From positions 124,001 through 188,000 of the forward strand of contig JAIRVG010000021.1 of assembly GCA_031253995.1 (NCBI GenBank): a stretch of 64,000 nt of DNA. Reading direction: 5' to 3'. How positions within the stretch are numbered: position 1 is the stretch's first letter; every line of letters starts with the position of its first letter. Source of the stretch: Paucimonas sp. Its GTDB lineage: Bacteria; Pseudomonadota; Gammaproteobacteria; Pseudomonadales; Pseudomonadaceae. The notes under the pieces are model-generated. The model did no database searches and had not been told where the DNA came from. It was given only the letters and a program-made list of their open reading frames with translations. Both the position numbers and the translations under genes were made by a program. Shown here in pieces: positions 26,352 through 34,252 of the stretch.

Positions 26352-28676
26352 TCAGAACGCCACGGATGTCTGCAAATACACAGTCCGCGGTTCCCCCACG
26401 TACTTGCCCTTGTTGTTGTCATCGAACGACCGGGTGAAGTACTCGCGATTGAAGATGTTCTTCACCCCCACCGCCACGTTCAGGTTCGACAACTGCGGCC
26501 CGAAGTCGTACGCCGCGCGGCTGCTGAACAGCATGTAGCCTGGGATCCGTCCGGTGCTGCCATCGGGGCTTTCCTGCGAGGTGTTGGCGTTGTCGGCGAA
26601 CTGGTCGCTCTGGTAGGTGCTGTCCAGGTTCAGCTTCCACGGTCCTTCGGTGTAACCGATGCCCAGCGTACCCTTGTGTCGCGACGAGAACGGCACGCGG
26701 TTGCCCTTGTTCACGCCGTCCTCGCGGATGGTCGCGTCGACGAAGGCGTAGCTGGCGTACACGTCGAAACCGGCAAGGGCCGGGCTGACGTCATCAAGCG
26801 CGTACTTGATGCTGGTCTCCAGCCCCTGGTGACGGGTTTCGCCCCGGGCGATCACAAGGTCGTTGGTCTGGTTGCTTTCGTACTGGTTGTCGAAGTTGAT
26901 GAGGAACAGGCCGGCTTCTGCCTGCAAGTTGCCGTTATCGTAGCGGGTACCGATTTCCCAGGTACGCGCCTTCTCCGGCTTCACTTCACCCAGGTCGACC
27001 CGGTTGGGCATCTGGCTGTACTGCACGCTGCCGAACGAGCCTTCGGTGTTGGCGTAGAGGTTCCAGCTGTCGCTCAGGTGGTACATCACGTTGAGGGCGG
27101 GGAGGGCGGTGTTGTAGCTGCCCTGGTAGTCCTTGCCGCTGAGGTTGTTGTTCTGCCGCGAGTCGATCATCTCGTAGCGGATGCCCGGGGTGAGGGTCCA
27201 CTGGCCGATGTCGATGCGGTCGTCGAGGAACAGCGCGTGGGCCTCGGTGGCGCCACGGGTGTCGCGGTCGTTGCGGCTCGCGGTGGTCGGCAGGCGGTTG
27301 GCACTGACCGCTTCCATGAAGCGCAATTCGTGCCCGGCCTCGTTGACGTAGCGGTAGCCGAGGCCGACTTCGTGGTGGCTTTCGCCGAGGGCGAAACCTT
27401 GGGTGAAGCGGGTCTCGATGCCACGCACCCAGTACTCCCGCGGCGACAGCGAGATCGAGGTGCCCTGGCGCAGGTAGCCGCTGCGCAGGGTCTTGGTGAA
27501 GAAGCTGTTGACGCTGAACTGGCGCTCGCCTTCCTTGTAGTCGTAGCCGGCGTTGAACATGGTCCGGCGGCCCCAGAACTCGTCCACCAGGCGGGTCGAC
27601 TGGTACGGGTCGGCCTTGTAGTCGGCCACGCTCAGGCCGCCGGGCATCTGCGCCTCGCCCTCGTAGTACTGGGCCATGGCGTGCAGGCTGTTGGCTTCGT
27701 CGATCTGGAACTTGCCCTTGAGGATCAGGTCGTCGATCTGCGTGTCGCTGTGTTCGCGCCAGTCGCCGCCGCGGGTGCCGGAGTACAGCAGGGCGCCGCC
27801 GAGGCCGTTGTCGGCGGTGCCGCCGGCGAGCAGGTTGGCGCTGCTCTTGAAGCCGTCGTGGCTGGAGGACGGGCTGGTCTGGGTCTGCAGGCCGGCCTTC
27901 ACCGTGGGTTCGTCGGGGATGGCGCGGGTCACGAAGTTGACGATGCCACCGACGTTCTGCGGCCCGTAGCGCACCGCGCCGCCGCCGCGCACCACGTCCA
28001 CCGCGTCCATGTTGCCCAGGCTGATCGGGGCGAAGGACAGCTGTGGCTGACCGTAGGGCGCGAAGGGCACCGGGATGCCGTCCATCAGCACCGTGGAGCG
28101 CGAGGCCAGGCGCGGGTTGAGGCCGCGGATGCCGAAGTTCAGGGCCATGTCGTGGCTGCCGGTGCCGTTGTTTTCCGGGGCGTTCACGCCGGGGATGCGG
28201 TTGAGCACTTCCCGCGCGCTGGCGGCGCCGGTGCGTTCGAATTCGTCGCGGCGGATCACGTCCCGTGCACCGGCGTGTTCGAAGACATTGTCCTGCTGGG
28301 CGTCACCGAGCCAGTCGCCGACCACGCTGGAAGCGCCCAGCTCCACCGGGGCGCTGGTGGCGCTGTTCACCGGTTGCAGGCTGAAGGCATTGTCGCCCTC
28401 GGCGCGGGCCTGCAGGCCGGTGCCTTCGAGCAGGGCGGCGAGACCCTGGGCCGGGGTGAAATCGCCGCTCAGGCCGCGGCTCTGCAGGCCCTGGGTGACT
28501 TCCGAACCGAAGGAGATCAGCACACCGCTGTCGCGACCGAACTGGTTCAGGGCGCTTTCCAGGGGCATCGGGGCGATGTGGTAGGTGCGCGGCGCGGCTT
28601 CGGCGGCGTGCAGCGGCGGGATGGCGGCGAAGGACAGCAGCAGGGCGAGGGCCAGCGGGCTCGGTCGGAAGGGCAT
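26352..28676 (-). CDS. fecA: TonB-dependent ferric citrate receptor with signalling domain
   Basis: This 774-residue outer-membrane transporter has a signal peptide (ending PLHAA). An N-terminal secretin/TonB short-N (STN) signalling domain (about 30-100) touches the anti-sigma factor. A plug domain follows with GIRGLNPR and MDGIPVPFAPYGQPQLS, the latter highly characteristic of FecA. The 22-strand barrel ends in Phe. It is third in fecI-fecR-fecA, with about 120 bp before it where a FecI-dependent promoter is expected. It imports iron-loaded citrate using TonB energy and signals its presence to FecR. Confidence 0.88.
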   Translation of the reverse strand: MPFRPSPLALALLLSFAAIPPLHAAEAAPRTYHIAPMPLESALNQFGRDSGVLISFGSEVTQGLQSRGLSGDFTPAQGLAALLEGTGLQARAEGDNAFSLQPVNSATSAPVELGASSVVGDWLGDAQQDNVFEHAGARDVIRRDEFERTGAASAREVLNRIPGVNAPENNGTGSHDMALNFGIRGLNPRLASRSTVLMDGIPVPFAPYGQPQLSFAPISLGNMDAVDVVRGGGAVRYGPQNVGGIVNFVTRAIPDEPTVKAGLQTQTSPSSSHDGFKSSANLLAGGTADNGLGGALLYSGTRGGDWREHSDTQIDDLILKGKFQIDEANSLHAMAQYYEGEAQMPGGLSVADYKADPYQSTRLVDEFWGRRTMFNAGYDYKEGERQFSVNSFFTKTLRSGYLRQGTSISLSPREYWVRGIETRFTQGFALGESHHEVGLGYRYVNEAGHELRFMEAVSANRLPTTASRNDRDTRGATEAHALFLDDRIDIGQWTLTPGIRYEMIDSRQNNNLSGKDYQGSYNTALPALNVMYHLSDSWNLYANTEGSFGSVQYSQMPNRVDLGEVKPEKARTWEIGTRYDNGNLQAEAGLFLINFDNQYESNQTNDLVIARGETRHQGLETSIKYALDDVSPALAGFDVYASYAFVDATIREDGVNKGNRVPFSSRHKGTLGIGYTEGPWKLNLDSTYQSDQFADNANTSQESPDGSTGRIPGYMLFSSRAAYDFGPQLSNLNVAVGVKNIFNREYFTRSFDDNNKGKYVGEPRTVYLQTSVAF

Positions 28677-28798
28677 TGCAGGATCCTTGAGAAGAGCGAA
28701 TGGAAGGGTTCTGTCTTCTCTGTCACGCGAGGTCGGGGAAACGGCTCACCGTTGTGGAAAATAATCTTGTGTTGTTTTCAGGGGCCTCAGTGCGGGCA

Positions 28799-29734
28799 TC
28801 AAGCCTTGGCTTCCACCGTCACCCAATACCGGGTAAACCGCCTGACCTTCACTGGCAACGCCACCTCCAGCAGATCGAGGATCCGCTCGCTGTCCGCCAG
28901 TGGATAACTCCCCGACACCAGCAATCGTGCCACCGCCGGATCGCAGTTGAGCTGCCCGCGGCGATAGCGTCCCAGCTCTTCGAGGAATTGCGCCAAGGGC
29001 ATGTGCGCCGCCACCAGCATGCCGTCGACCCAGGCCCCGCTGTTGGCATCCAGCGGCAGGCGAGCGCTCCAGCCAGCATCGTCGAAGCGCGCCTGGCGCC
29101 CGCTCTCCAGCACATTGCCGCCCAGGCTCGCACGGCCCTGGAACACCGCCACGCCGCTATGCCGCGACCACTGGCGGACATTGAAACGCCCGGCCGACAG
29201 GTCCAGCAGCCCGTCGCGGGTCTGCACCCGCAGCGGCCGGCGATCCTCCGCCACGCTGAGCAGCAACTCGCCCTCCAGCAGGTGCACCAGGCGCTGCCCG
29301 CCATCGAAGCGCACATCGGCGGCGCTGGCGGTGTTCAGGTGCAGTTCGCTGCCATCGTCCAGGCGCATCTGCCGACGCTGCCCCAGCGGGCTGCGATAGT
29401 CCGCCAGCAACGGCGGCAGGCTGTCGCTGGCCTGCATGCCCAGCCCCACGGCACTGCCGGCGCCAAGCAACAGCAGCATCTTCAGGGCCCGACGACGGCT
29501 GGCCGAGGCGGGTGCCTGCAAGGTGGCATGGGCCAGCGGCGACAACAGCCCGCTCAGCCGCTGGTTGACCCGCTGGATATGGGCCCAGGCCTGGCGATGT
29601 TCCTCGCTGGCCTGCAGCCAGCGCTCCATCGCCACCTGCTGGCGCTGATCGAGGCCATCGCCCTGCAATTCGACCAGCCAATGCACGGCCTGCTCGGCCA
29701 CACGGGGGGAAAATCCGGGAGTGTCGTGCTTCAC
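28799..29734 (-). CDS. fecR: FecR-type anti-sigma factor / signal transducer
   Basis: This 311-residue inner-membrane protein has a cytoplasmic N-terminal anti-sigma domain with a DUF4880 part (VHWLVELQG, RWLQASEEHRQAWAHI), one TM helix near residues 85-105 and a periplasmic FecR domain that contacts the receptor STN domain. Its ATG overlaps the sigma-factor stop by 4 bp. It should hold FecI inactive until FecA binds ferric citrate. Placement and length are standard for the family. Confidence 0.9.
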   Translation of the reverse strand: MKHDTPGFSPRVAEQAVHWLVELQGDGLDQRQQVAMERWLQASEEHRQAWAHIQRVNQRLSGLLSPLAHATLQAPASASRRRALKMLLLLGAGSAVGLGMQASDSLPPLLADYRSPLGQRRQMRLDDGSELHLNTASAADVRFDGGQRLVHLLEGELLLSVAEDRRPLRVQTRDGLLDLSAGRFNVRQWSRHSGVAVFQGRASLGGNVLESGRQARFDDAGWSARLPLDANSGAWVDGMLVAAHMPLAQFLEELGRYRRGQLNCDPAVARLLVSGSYPLADSERILDLLEVALPVKVRRFTRYWVTVEAKA

Positions 29735-30234
29735 AGGGCGAAGTAACAGCGCATGGCCGCCTTGTTCAGGTGACGTTTCACCGTGGCCAGGGAGATGCCC
29801 AACTGCGCGGCGATTTCGTTGTAGGTCAGGCCGTCGACCTGGGCCAGCAGGAAGGCGCGCTTGACCTGGACGGGCAAGCCGTCGAGCAGGCGGTCCAGCT
29901 CCAGCAGGGTGTCGAAGATGATCGCCCGGTGCTCTTCCGACGGCGCCACCTCTTCCGGCAACTGCGCCAGGGCCTGGAGGTAGGCGCGCTCCAGTTCCTG
30001 GCGGCGGTAGTGGTTGAACAGCACGCGCTTGGCCACGGTGGTGAGGAACGCCCGTGGCTCGTTGAGGACCGGCGCTTCGCGGGCCTGGAGCAGACGCATG
30101 AAGGTGTCCTGGGCCAGGTCGGCGGCATTGTCCGGACAGCCCAGGCGCCGCCGCAGCCAGCCGGTCAGCCAGTGGTGATGGTCGTGATAGAGACCTTCCA
30201 CCGAAGTCGAAAGAACGGAAGGGGCGCTCGGCAC
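29731..30234 (-). CDS. fecI: ECF sigma factor, FecI type
   Basis: This 167-residue iron-starvation sigma factor has region 2 (DNAADLAQDTFMRLLQ...FLTTVAKRVLFNHYRRQELERAYL) and region 4 (LLDGLPVQVKRAFLLAQVDGLTYNEIAAQLGISLATVKRHL). It is first in the fec operon with a Fur-like box about 30 bp upstream. It would direct transcription of fecA. Start ATG 30234 fits the family N terminus. Confidence 0.9.
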   Translation of the reverse strand: MPSAPSVLSTSVEGLYHDHHHWLTGWLRRRLGCPDNAADLAQDTFMRLLQAREAPVLNEPRAFLTTVAKRVLFNHYRRQELERAYLQALAQLPEEVAPSEEHRAIIFDTLLELDRLLDGLPVQVKRAFLLAQVDGLTYNEIAAQLGISLATVKRHLNKAAMRCYFAL

Positions 30235-30265
30235 CTGAACACTCCGGCGCCGGGATGCGCTAAAG

Positions 30266-30284
30266 AATAAGAATTGTTCGCATT
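30266..30284 (-). promoter_or_regulatory. Fur-like box upstream of fecI
   Basis: On the minus strand it reads AATGCGAACAATTCTTATT, close to the pseudomonad Fur form AATGCGAATAATTCTCATT. It lies about 32 bp before the fecI ATG. Confidence 0.65.
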
Positions 30285-30350
30285 GTATGTGGGAAAACTG
30301 CGACCGGGCAATCGGACAATGACGGCCGGCCCGTCAGACAGTTTTGCGCG

Positions 30351-30367
30351 TGAGAATACCTATCATT
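30351..30367 (+). promoter_or_regulatory. Fur-like box upstream of the DUF3649 operon
   Basis: TGAGAATACCTATCATT resembles the Fur hexamer pattern GAGAAT-N-ATTATCATT. It sits about 40 bp upstream of the ATG at 30404, at promoter distance, on the other side of the divergent region from the fecI box. Confidence 0.6.
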
Positions 30368-30403
30368 TATATTGGCGGCCTTTTCCGCCCGGGATGTCCC
30401 CCA

Positions 30404-30709
30404 ATGAAGCGCACCGCCGACGGTTTGCCCTTGAGTTATCGCCTGGCCGTGGCCTCCCGCTGCCTCGCGGCGCTGATCGGCGGCTACCTGCTGGCGTCGA
30501 TGGCCAGCGTGTGCCTGAGCCAGTCGCTGCCGCTGTCGCGGGTCGAGTCGGTGCTGACCGGGATGATGAGTTCCTTCCTGTTCTACATCGGCGCGTTCAT
30601 CTGGGCCTTCGCCGCGCGCAGCGCCGGCCGGGCCTGGGCGGGGATCATGCTGCCGGCCCTGGTGCTGGCGGCGATCAATGGAGTGATGTACTGGATGGCC
30701 AAGCCATGA
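30404..30709 (+). CDS. DUF3649 membrane protein of iron-uptake cluster
   Basis: This 101-residue protein has three hydrophobic helices (CLAALIGGYLLASMASVCL, GMMSSFLFYIGAFIWAF, GIMLPALVLAAINGVMYWM) and matches the DUF3649 family, which in pseudomonads precedes PepSY and DUF3325 genes. The ATG at 30404 (MKRTADG) is preferred over an upstream TTG at 30344 that would place the Fur-like box inside the gene. Its stop overlaps the PepSY start as ATGA. An accessory role in siderophore-iron handling is inferred from its partners. Confidence 0.78.
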   Translation: MKRTADGLPLSYRLAVASRCLAALIGGYLLASMASVCLSQSLPLSRVESVLTGMMSSFLFYIGAFIWAFAARSAGRAWAGIMLPALVLAAINGVMYWMAKP

Positions 30710-32286
30710 AAGAAGGCTTCCGCCAGGCGATGGCCTGGCTGCACACCTGGGCCGGGCTGATCTTCGGCTGGCTGTTGTTCGCGATTTTTCTTACCGGGAC
30801 CATGTCCTACTTCAAGCCGGAGATCACCCGCTGGAGCCAGCCGGAGCTACCGGTGCACGCGCTGGACACCCCTGCCAGCCTGGCCAAGGCCCAGGACTAC
30901 CTGCAACGCCACGCTGCGGGCGCGCCGAGCTGGTTTATCCAGCTGCCGGACCCCCGCACCCCGGCGATCGGCGTGGGCTGGCGCGGTGGCGACGGCCCGC
31001 GCGGTTTCACCCGCAAGACCCTCGACGCGCAGACCGGCGAAGAGATCCAGCCGCGCAAGACCCTTGGCGGCGACTTCTTCTACCGCTTCCACTTCGAGCT
31101 GGAGATGCCTTACCCCTGGGGCCGCTGGCTGGCCACCTTCGCCGCGCTGATGATGCTGCTCGGGCTGGTCACCGGGATCATCACCCACAAGAAGATCTTC
31201 AAGGAGTTCTTCACCTTCCGCCCCGGCAAGGGCCAGCGCTCCTGGCTCGACGGCCACAACGCCATCGGCGTGCTGGTGCTGCCGTTCCACCTGATGATCA
31301 GCTACAGCAGCCTGGTGATCTTCATGTACATGGTCATGCCGGCCAGCATCCTCGCCAGCTATGGCAGCGACCAGCAGGGTTTCTTCAACGAGGTCTTCGG
31401 GCCGCGGGAGACCCTCAAGGCCTCCGGCGAAGCGGCGCCGCTGCCGGACCTGCCGACCCTCTACGCCAAGGTCAGGCAGCAGGCCCCCGATAGCCGGATC
31501 ATCTGGCTCGATGTGCAGCGTCCGGGCGATCGCAACGCCCAGGTGACGTTCATCTCCGACGGTCACGAGCGCATTGCGATACAGCGCGGCGCCGGCTGGC
31601 GCTATGACCATGCCGACGGCTCGCTGGCCTGGAGCGCGCGGCCCGAGCATGCCCCGGGGATCATCGCCGGCGGCTTCTACGGCCTGCACATGGGCGAGTT
31701 CGCCGGGCCGTTGCTGCGCTGGCTGTATTTCTTCTTCGGCCTGGCCGGCACTGCGGTGATCGGCACCGGGCTGGTGATGTGGCTCGGCAAGCGCCAGCTC
31801 AAGCATGCCAAGAGCGGGGTGCAACCGTTCGAGCTGCGCCTGGTGGAGGTCCTGAACATTGCCAGCATGAGTGGGCTGATCCTGGCGGTAGCCAGCTTCT
31901 TCTGGGCCAACCGCTTGTTGCCGGTGGCGCTGGAGGGGCGTGCGGATTGGGAGGTCAATGTGTTCTTCGGCGTCTGGCTGACAGCGCTGCTGCATGCGCT
32001 GTTGCGCAAGGGCCGGCGTGCCTGGGGCGAGCAACTGGCGCTGGCGGCGCTGCTCTGGGCCGGCTTGCCGCTGCTCAACGGCATCACCACCGGACAGGGC
32101 CTGAACCGCTCGCTCATGACGGGTGACTGGGCCATGGCCGGCTTCGACCTGACTGCCCTCGGTTGCGGCCTGTTCCTCGCCTGGACCGCCGGCAAGATGC
32201 TGCGGCCACCGGTTCAGGCGCCCAAGCGCGCGCCAAAGCCGGCCAAGGCGGCAGCCGCGCTCAACACTGAGGCGGAGGCGGGCTGA
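30706..32286 (+). CDS. PepSY-domain inner-membrane protein (FoxB/PiuB-like)
   Basis: This 526-residue protein has an N-terminal TM helix (WAGLIFGWLLFAIFLTGTMSY), PepSY regions, several further TM helices and conserved His in LHTW, HNAIGVLVLPFHLM and GLHMGEF that could bind haem. The family includes FoxB of P. aeruginosa (xenosiderophore use) and PiuB; it is proposed to reduce ferric siderophores in the inner membrane. It starts at 30706 within ATGA of the previous stop. A longer frame from 30274 is the shadow of the DUF3649 gene. It overlaps DUF3325 by 1 bp. Confidence 0.85.
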   Translation: MKEGFRQAMAWLHTWAGLIFGWLLFAIFLTGTMSYFKPEITRWSQPELPVHALDTPASLAKAQDYLQRHAAGAPSWFIQLPDPRTPAIGVGWRGGDGPRGFTRKTLDAQTGEEIQPRKTLGGDFFYRFHFELEMPYPWGRWLATFAALMMLLGLVTGIITHKKIFKEFFTFRPGKGQRSWLDGHNAIGVLVLPFHLMISYSSLVIFMYMVMPASILASYGSDQQGFFNEVFGPRETLKASGEAAPLPDLPTLYAKVRQQAPDSRIIWLDVQRPGDRNAQVTFISDGHERIAIQRGAGWRYDHADGSLAWSARPEHAPGIIAGGFYGLHMGEFAGPLLRWLYFFFGLAGTAVIGTGLVMWLGKRQLKHAKSGVQPFELRLVEVLNIASMSGLILAVASFFWANRLLPVALEGRADWEVNVFFGVWLTALLHALLRKGRRAWGEQLALAALLWAGLPLLNGITTGQGLNRSLMTGDWAMAGFDLTALGCGLFLAWTAGKMLRPPVQAPKRAPKPAKAAAALNTEAEAG

Positions 32287-32612
32287 TGCTGACGATCGCA
32301 CTCTTCGCCTTCGCTGGCTGCGCCGCATTGTGCCTGGCCATGGACAAGCATTTCAGCGACCTGCTCGGGCGCAAGCCGAAGCCGGAGCAACTGCTTGGCC
32401 TGCGTGTCGTCGGCTGGCTGCTGCTGGCGCTGGCCTTGACTGCGGCGGTCGCCCACAGTGGCTGGGCCATGGGCCTGGTGCAGTTGTTCGGCGCGCTGAT
32501 GGCCGGCTTGTGCCTGTGGGTGTTCTTCCTGCCTTATCGGCCGCGCTGGCTGCTCGGCCTGGCGCTGGCCAGCCTGGTGCTGGCGCCGCTGTCCGCCTTC
32601 GGCCTGATCTGA
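32286..32612 (+). CDS. DUF3325 small membrane protein
   Basis: This 108-residue protein has three TM helices (FAFAGCAALCLAMDKHF, LRVVGWLLLALALTAAVA, LVQLFGALMAGLCLWVFFLPY) with the DUF3325 signature MDKHFSDLLGRKP. It starts on the last base of the PepSY stop codon (TGATG) and precedes the sigma gene by 4 bp. It travels with DUF3649 and PepSY in iron-uptake operons. The molecular role is unknown. Confidence 0.82.
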   Translation: MLTIALFAFAGCAALCLAMDKHFSDLLGRKPKPEQLLGLRVVGWLLLALALTAAVAHSGWAMGLVQLFGALMAGLCLWVFFLPYRPRWLLGLALASLVLAPLSAFGLI

Positions 32613-32616
32613 CGCC

Positions 32617-33183
32617 ATGACCGAACCTTTCGATCCTCCACCCGGCGACGCCCCGGCCCGCGCCCGCTTCCTCCAGGTGTTCCTCGCCCAGCGCGGGCGC
32701 ATGGAAAGCCTGGTGAGCCGGCGGGTCGGCTGCCGGGCGACGGCGGCGGACCTGGTGCAGGACCTGTTCCTGCGCTTCTGGCGCCGGCCGCAGGTGGAGA
32801 TCGAATCGCTGGACAGCTACCTGATGCGCTGCGCCGGCAACATCGCCATCGACCACCTGCGCAGCGAAGGCGCGCGGGAGCGGGTCAACGACAGCCTGCC
32901 CGAACCCCTGGAGCAGTCGCTGGACAGCGAACCCCAGGCCGCGCTGGAAGCCGACAGCGACCTGCGCCGGATCGAGGCCGCGCTGCGCGGGTTGCCCGAG
33001 CGCACCCGGCATATCTTCCTGCTCAACCGCATCCACGGGCGCACCTATGGCGAGATCGCCAAGGTCATGAACCTGTCCCAAAGCGCGGTGGAAAAACATA
33101 TGATGCGCGCCCTCGACGTGTGCAAGGCGAGCATCGCCACGGACGTCGAACTGCCCCGCAAGCCAGGAAGCGCGCCGCGATGA
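32617..33183 (+). CDS. ECF sigma factor, iron-starvation type
   Basis: This 188-residue sigma factor has region 2 (ATAADLVQDLFLRFWRRPQ...YLMRCAGNIAIDHLRSEG) and region 4 (ALRGLPERTRHIFLLNRIHGRTYGEIAKVMNLSQSAVEKHMMRAL). It would control the downstream receptor gene. Its N terminus is longer than FecI by about 15 residues. ATGA overlap joins it to the anti-sigma gene. It is similar in plan to FoxI or FiuI of P. aeruginosa; which one cannot be told by eye. Confidence 0.88.
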   Translation: MTEPFDPPPGDAPARARFLQVFLAQRGRMESLVSRRVGCRATAADLVQDLFLRFWRRPQVEIESLDSYLMRCAGNIAIDHLRSEGARERVNDSLPEPLEQSLDSEPQAALEADSDLRRIEAALRGLPERTRHIFLLNRIHGRTYGEIAKVMNLSQSAVEKHMMRALDVCKASIATDVELPRKPGSAPR

Positions 33184-34154
33184 ACGCCTCGATCACTCCC
33201 GAACAGCAGCAGACCGCACTGGACTGGCTGACCCGTATCAACGGCCAGCCTGCGCTGGCCGACGGGGCGGCGTTCAAGCGCTGGCTGCTGAGCGATCCGG
33301 CCCACGGCCGGGCCTGGCGCGAGGCCCAGGACCTGTGGCAGCGCAGCGAGGCACCGGCGGCGCGCCTGGCGGTGGAGGAAGACGCGGCGCTGCAGGCCTA
33401 CCTGCGGGCGATGGAGCATCCGGCGAGATCGCCCTGGCGCAAGTTCGGCGGCTTGGCGGTGGCGGCCTCGGTGCTGCTGATGCTCGGGGTCGGTGCCGGC
33501 TGGCACCCGGCGGACTGGCTGCGTGATTTCGGTGCGGACCATGTGGCGGCGGTGGGGCAGGTCCGGGAAGTGACCCTGGCGGACGACTCCCGGCTGACCC
33601 TGGATGCCGACACCGCCATCAAGGTCGACTTCAGCAACGGCCAGCGCCGCGTCGAGGTGCAGCGTGGCGCGGTGTTCTTCCAGGTTACCCACACCGGCCA
33701 GCCGTTCATCGTCGAGGCCGATGGCGGGCACACCGAGGTGCTGGGGACGAAGTTCGAAGTGCGGCGGCAGGACGGCGGGGCAGAGGTCACGGTGCTGTCC
33801 GGACGGGTCGGCGTCACTGCGGCCGACGGCCAGGCGCAACAGATCCTCACCGCCAACCAGCAGGTGGATTACCGCGATGGTCACGCCGGCAGCGTCCACG
33901 GTATCGACAGCGAAAGCCGCCTGGCCTGGCGCCAGGGCTGGCTGAACTACTACCAGGTGCCGCTGCAGCAGGTGGTGGACGACCTGGCCCGCTACTACCC
34001 CGGTCGAATCCTTCTGCTCGACGGCGACCTGGGGGCGCGCAAGGTCAGCGGCAGCTTCCCCGCCGACGACCCGCTGGCGGCCCTCGACGCCCTCGGCGCG
34101 GTGGCCGGCTTCCAGCGCCATACCCTGCTCGGGCGGGTCACCCTGCTGCGTTGA
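33180..34154 (+). CDS. FecR-family anti-sigma factor
   Basis: This 324-residue protein has an N-terminal DUF4880 domain (ALDWLTRIN...RWLLSDPAHGRAWREAQDLW), one TM helix near residues 90-110, a FecR domain (LADDSRLTLDADTAIKVDFS...GTKFEVRRQDGG) and a C-terminal STN-contact part. ATG at 33180 overlaps the sigma stop. It is expected to pair with the adjacent sigma factor and the receptor 99 bp downstream. Confidence 0.9.
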   Translation: MNASITPEQQQTALDWLTRINGQPALADGAAFKRWLLSDPAHGRAWREAQDLWQRSEAPAARLAVEEDAALQAYLRAMEHPARSPWRKFGGLAVAASVLLMLGVGAGWHPADWLRDFGADHVAAVGQVREVTLADDSRLTLDADTAIKVDFSNGQRRVEVQRGAVFFQVTHTGQPFIVEADGGHTEVLGTKFEVRRQDGGAEVTVLSGRVGVTAADGQAQQILTANQQVDYRDGHAGSVHGIDSESRLAWRQGWLNYYQVPLQQVVDDLARYYPGRILLLDGDLGARKVSGSFPADDPLAALDALGAVAGFQRHTLLGRVTLLR

Positions 34155-34200
34155 AAAATATTTTGAAAAACTGGTGAGGTACTTCGCGACGGCATCCGTG
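34153..34200 (+). promoter_or_regulatory. Candidate ECF promoter of siderophore receptor
   Basis: GAAAAATATTTT begins on the anti-sigma stop codon. A nearly identical GAAAATATTTTTC follows the anti-sigma stop of the third trio at 51908-51920. The equivalent position and shared sequence suggest a sigma-specific -35 region. A 15-bp dyad TGCGATTTATTCGCA at 34214-34228 lies further downstream, before the receptor start. Confidence 0.5.
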
Positions 34201-34252
34201 TAGTGAGTGGAAGTGCGATTTATTCGCATTAATACAGCTCTCTCACAGGTTC

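Noticed and set aside
30274..30705. Extension of the PepSY gene to 670 codons
   Set aside because: The extra part is out-of-frame reading of the DUF3649 gene; the ATGA overlap at 30706 is the natural start.
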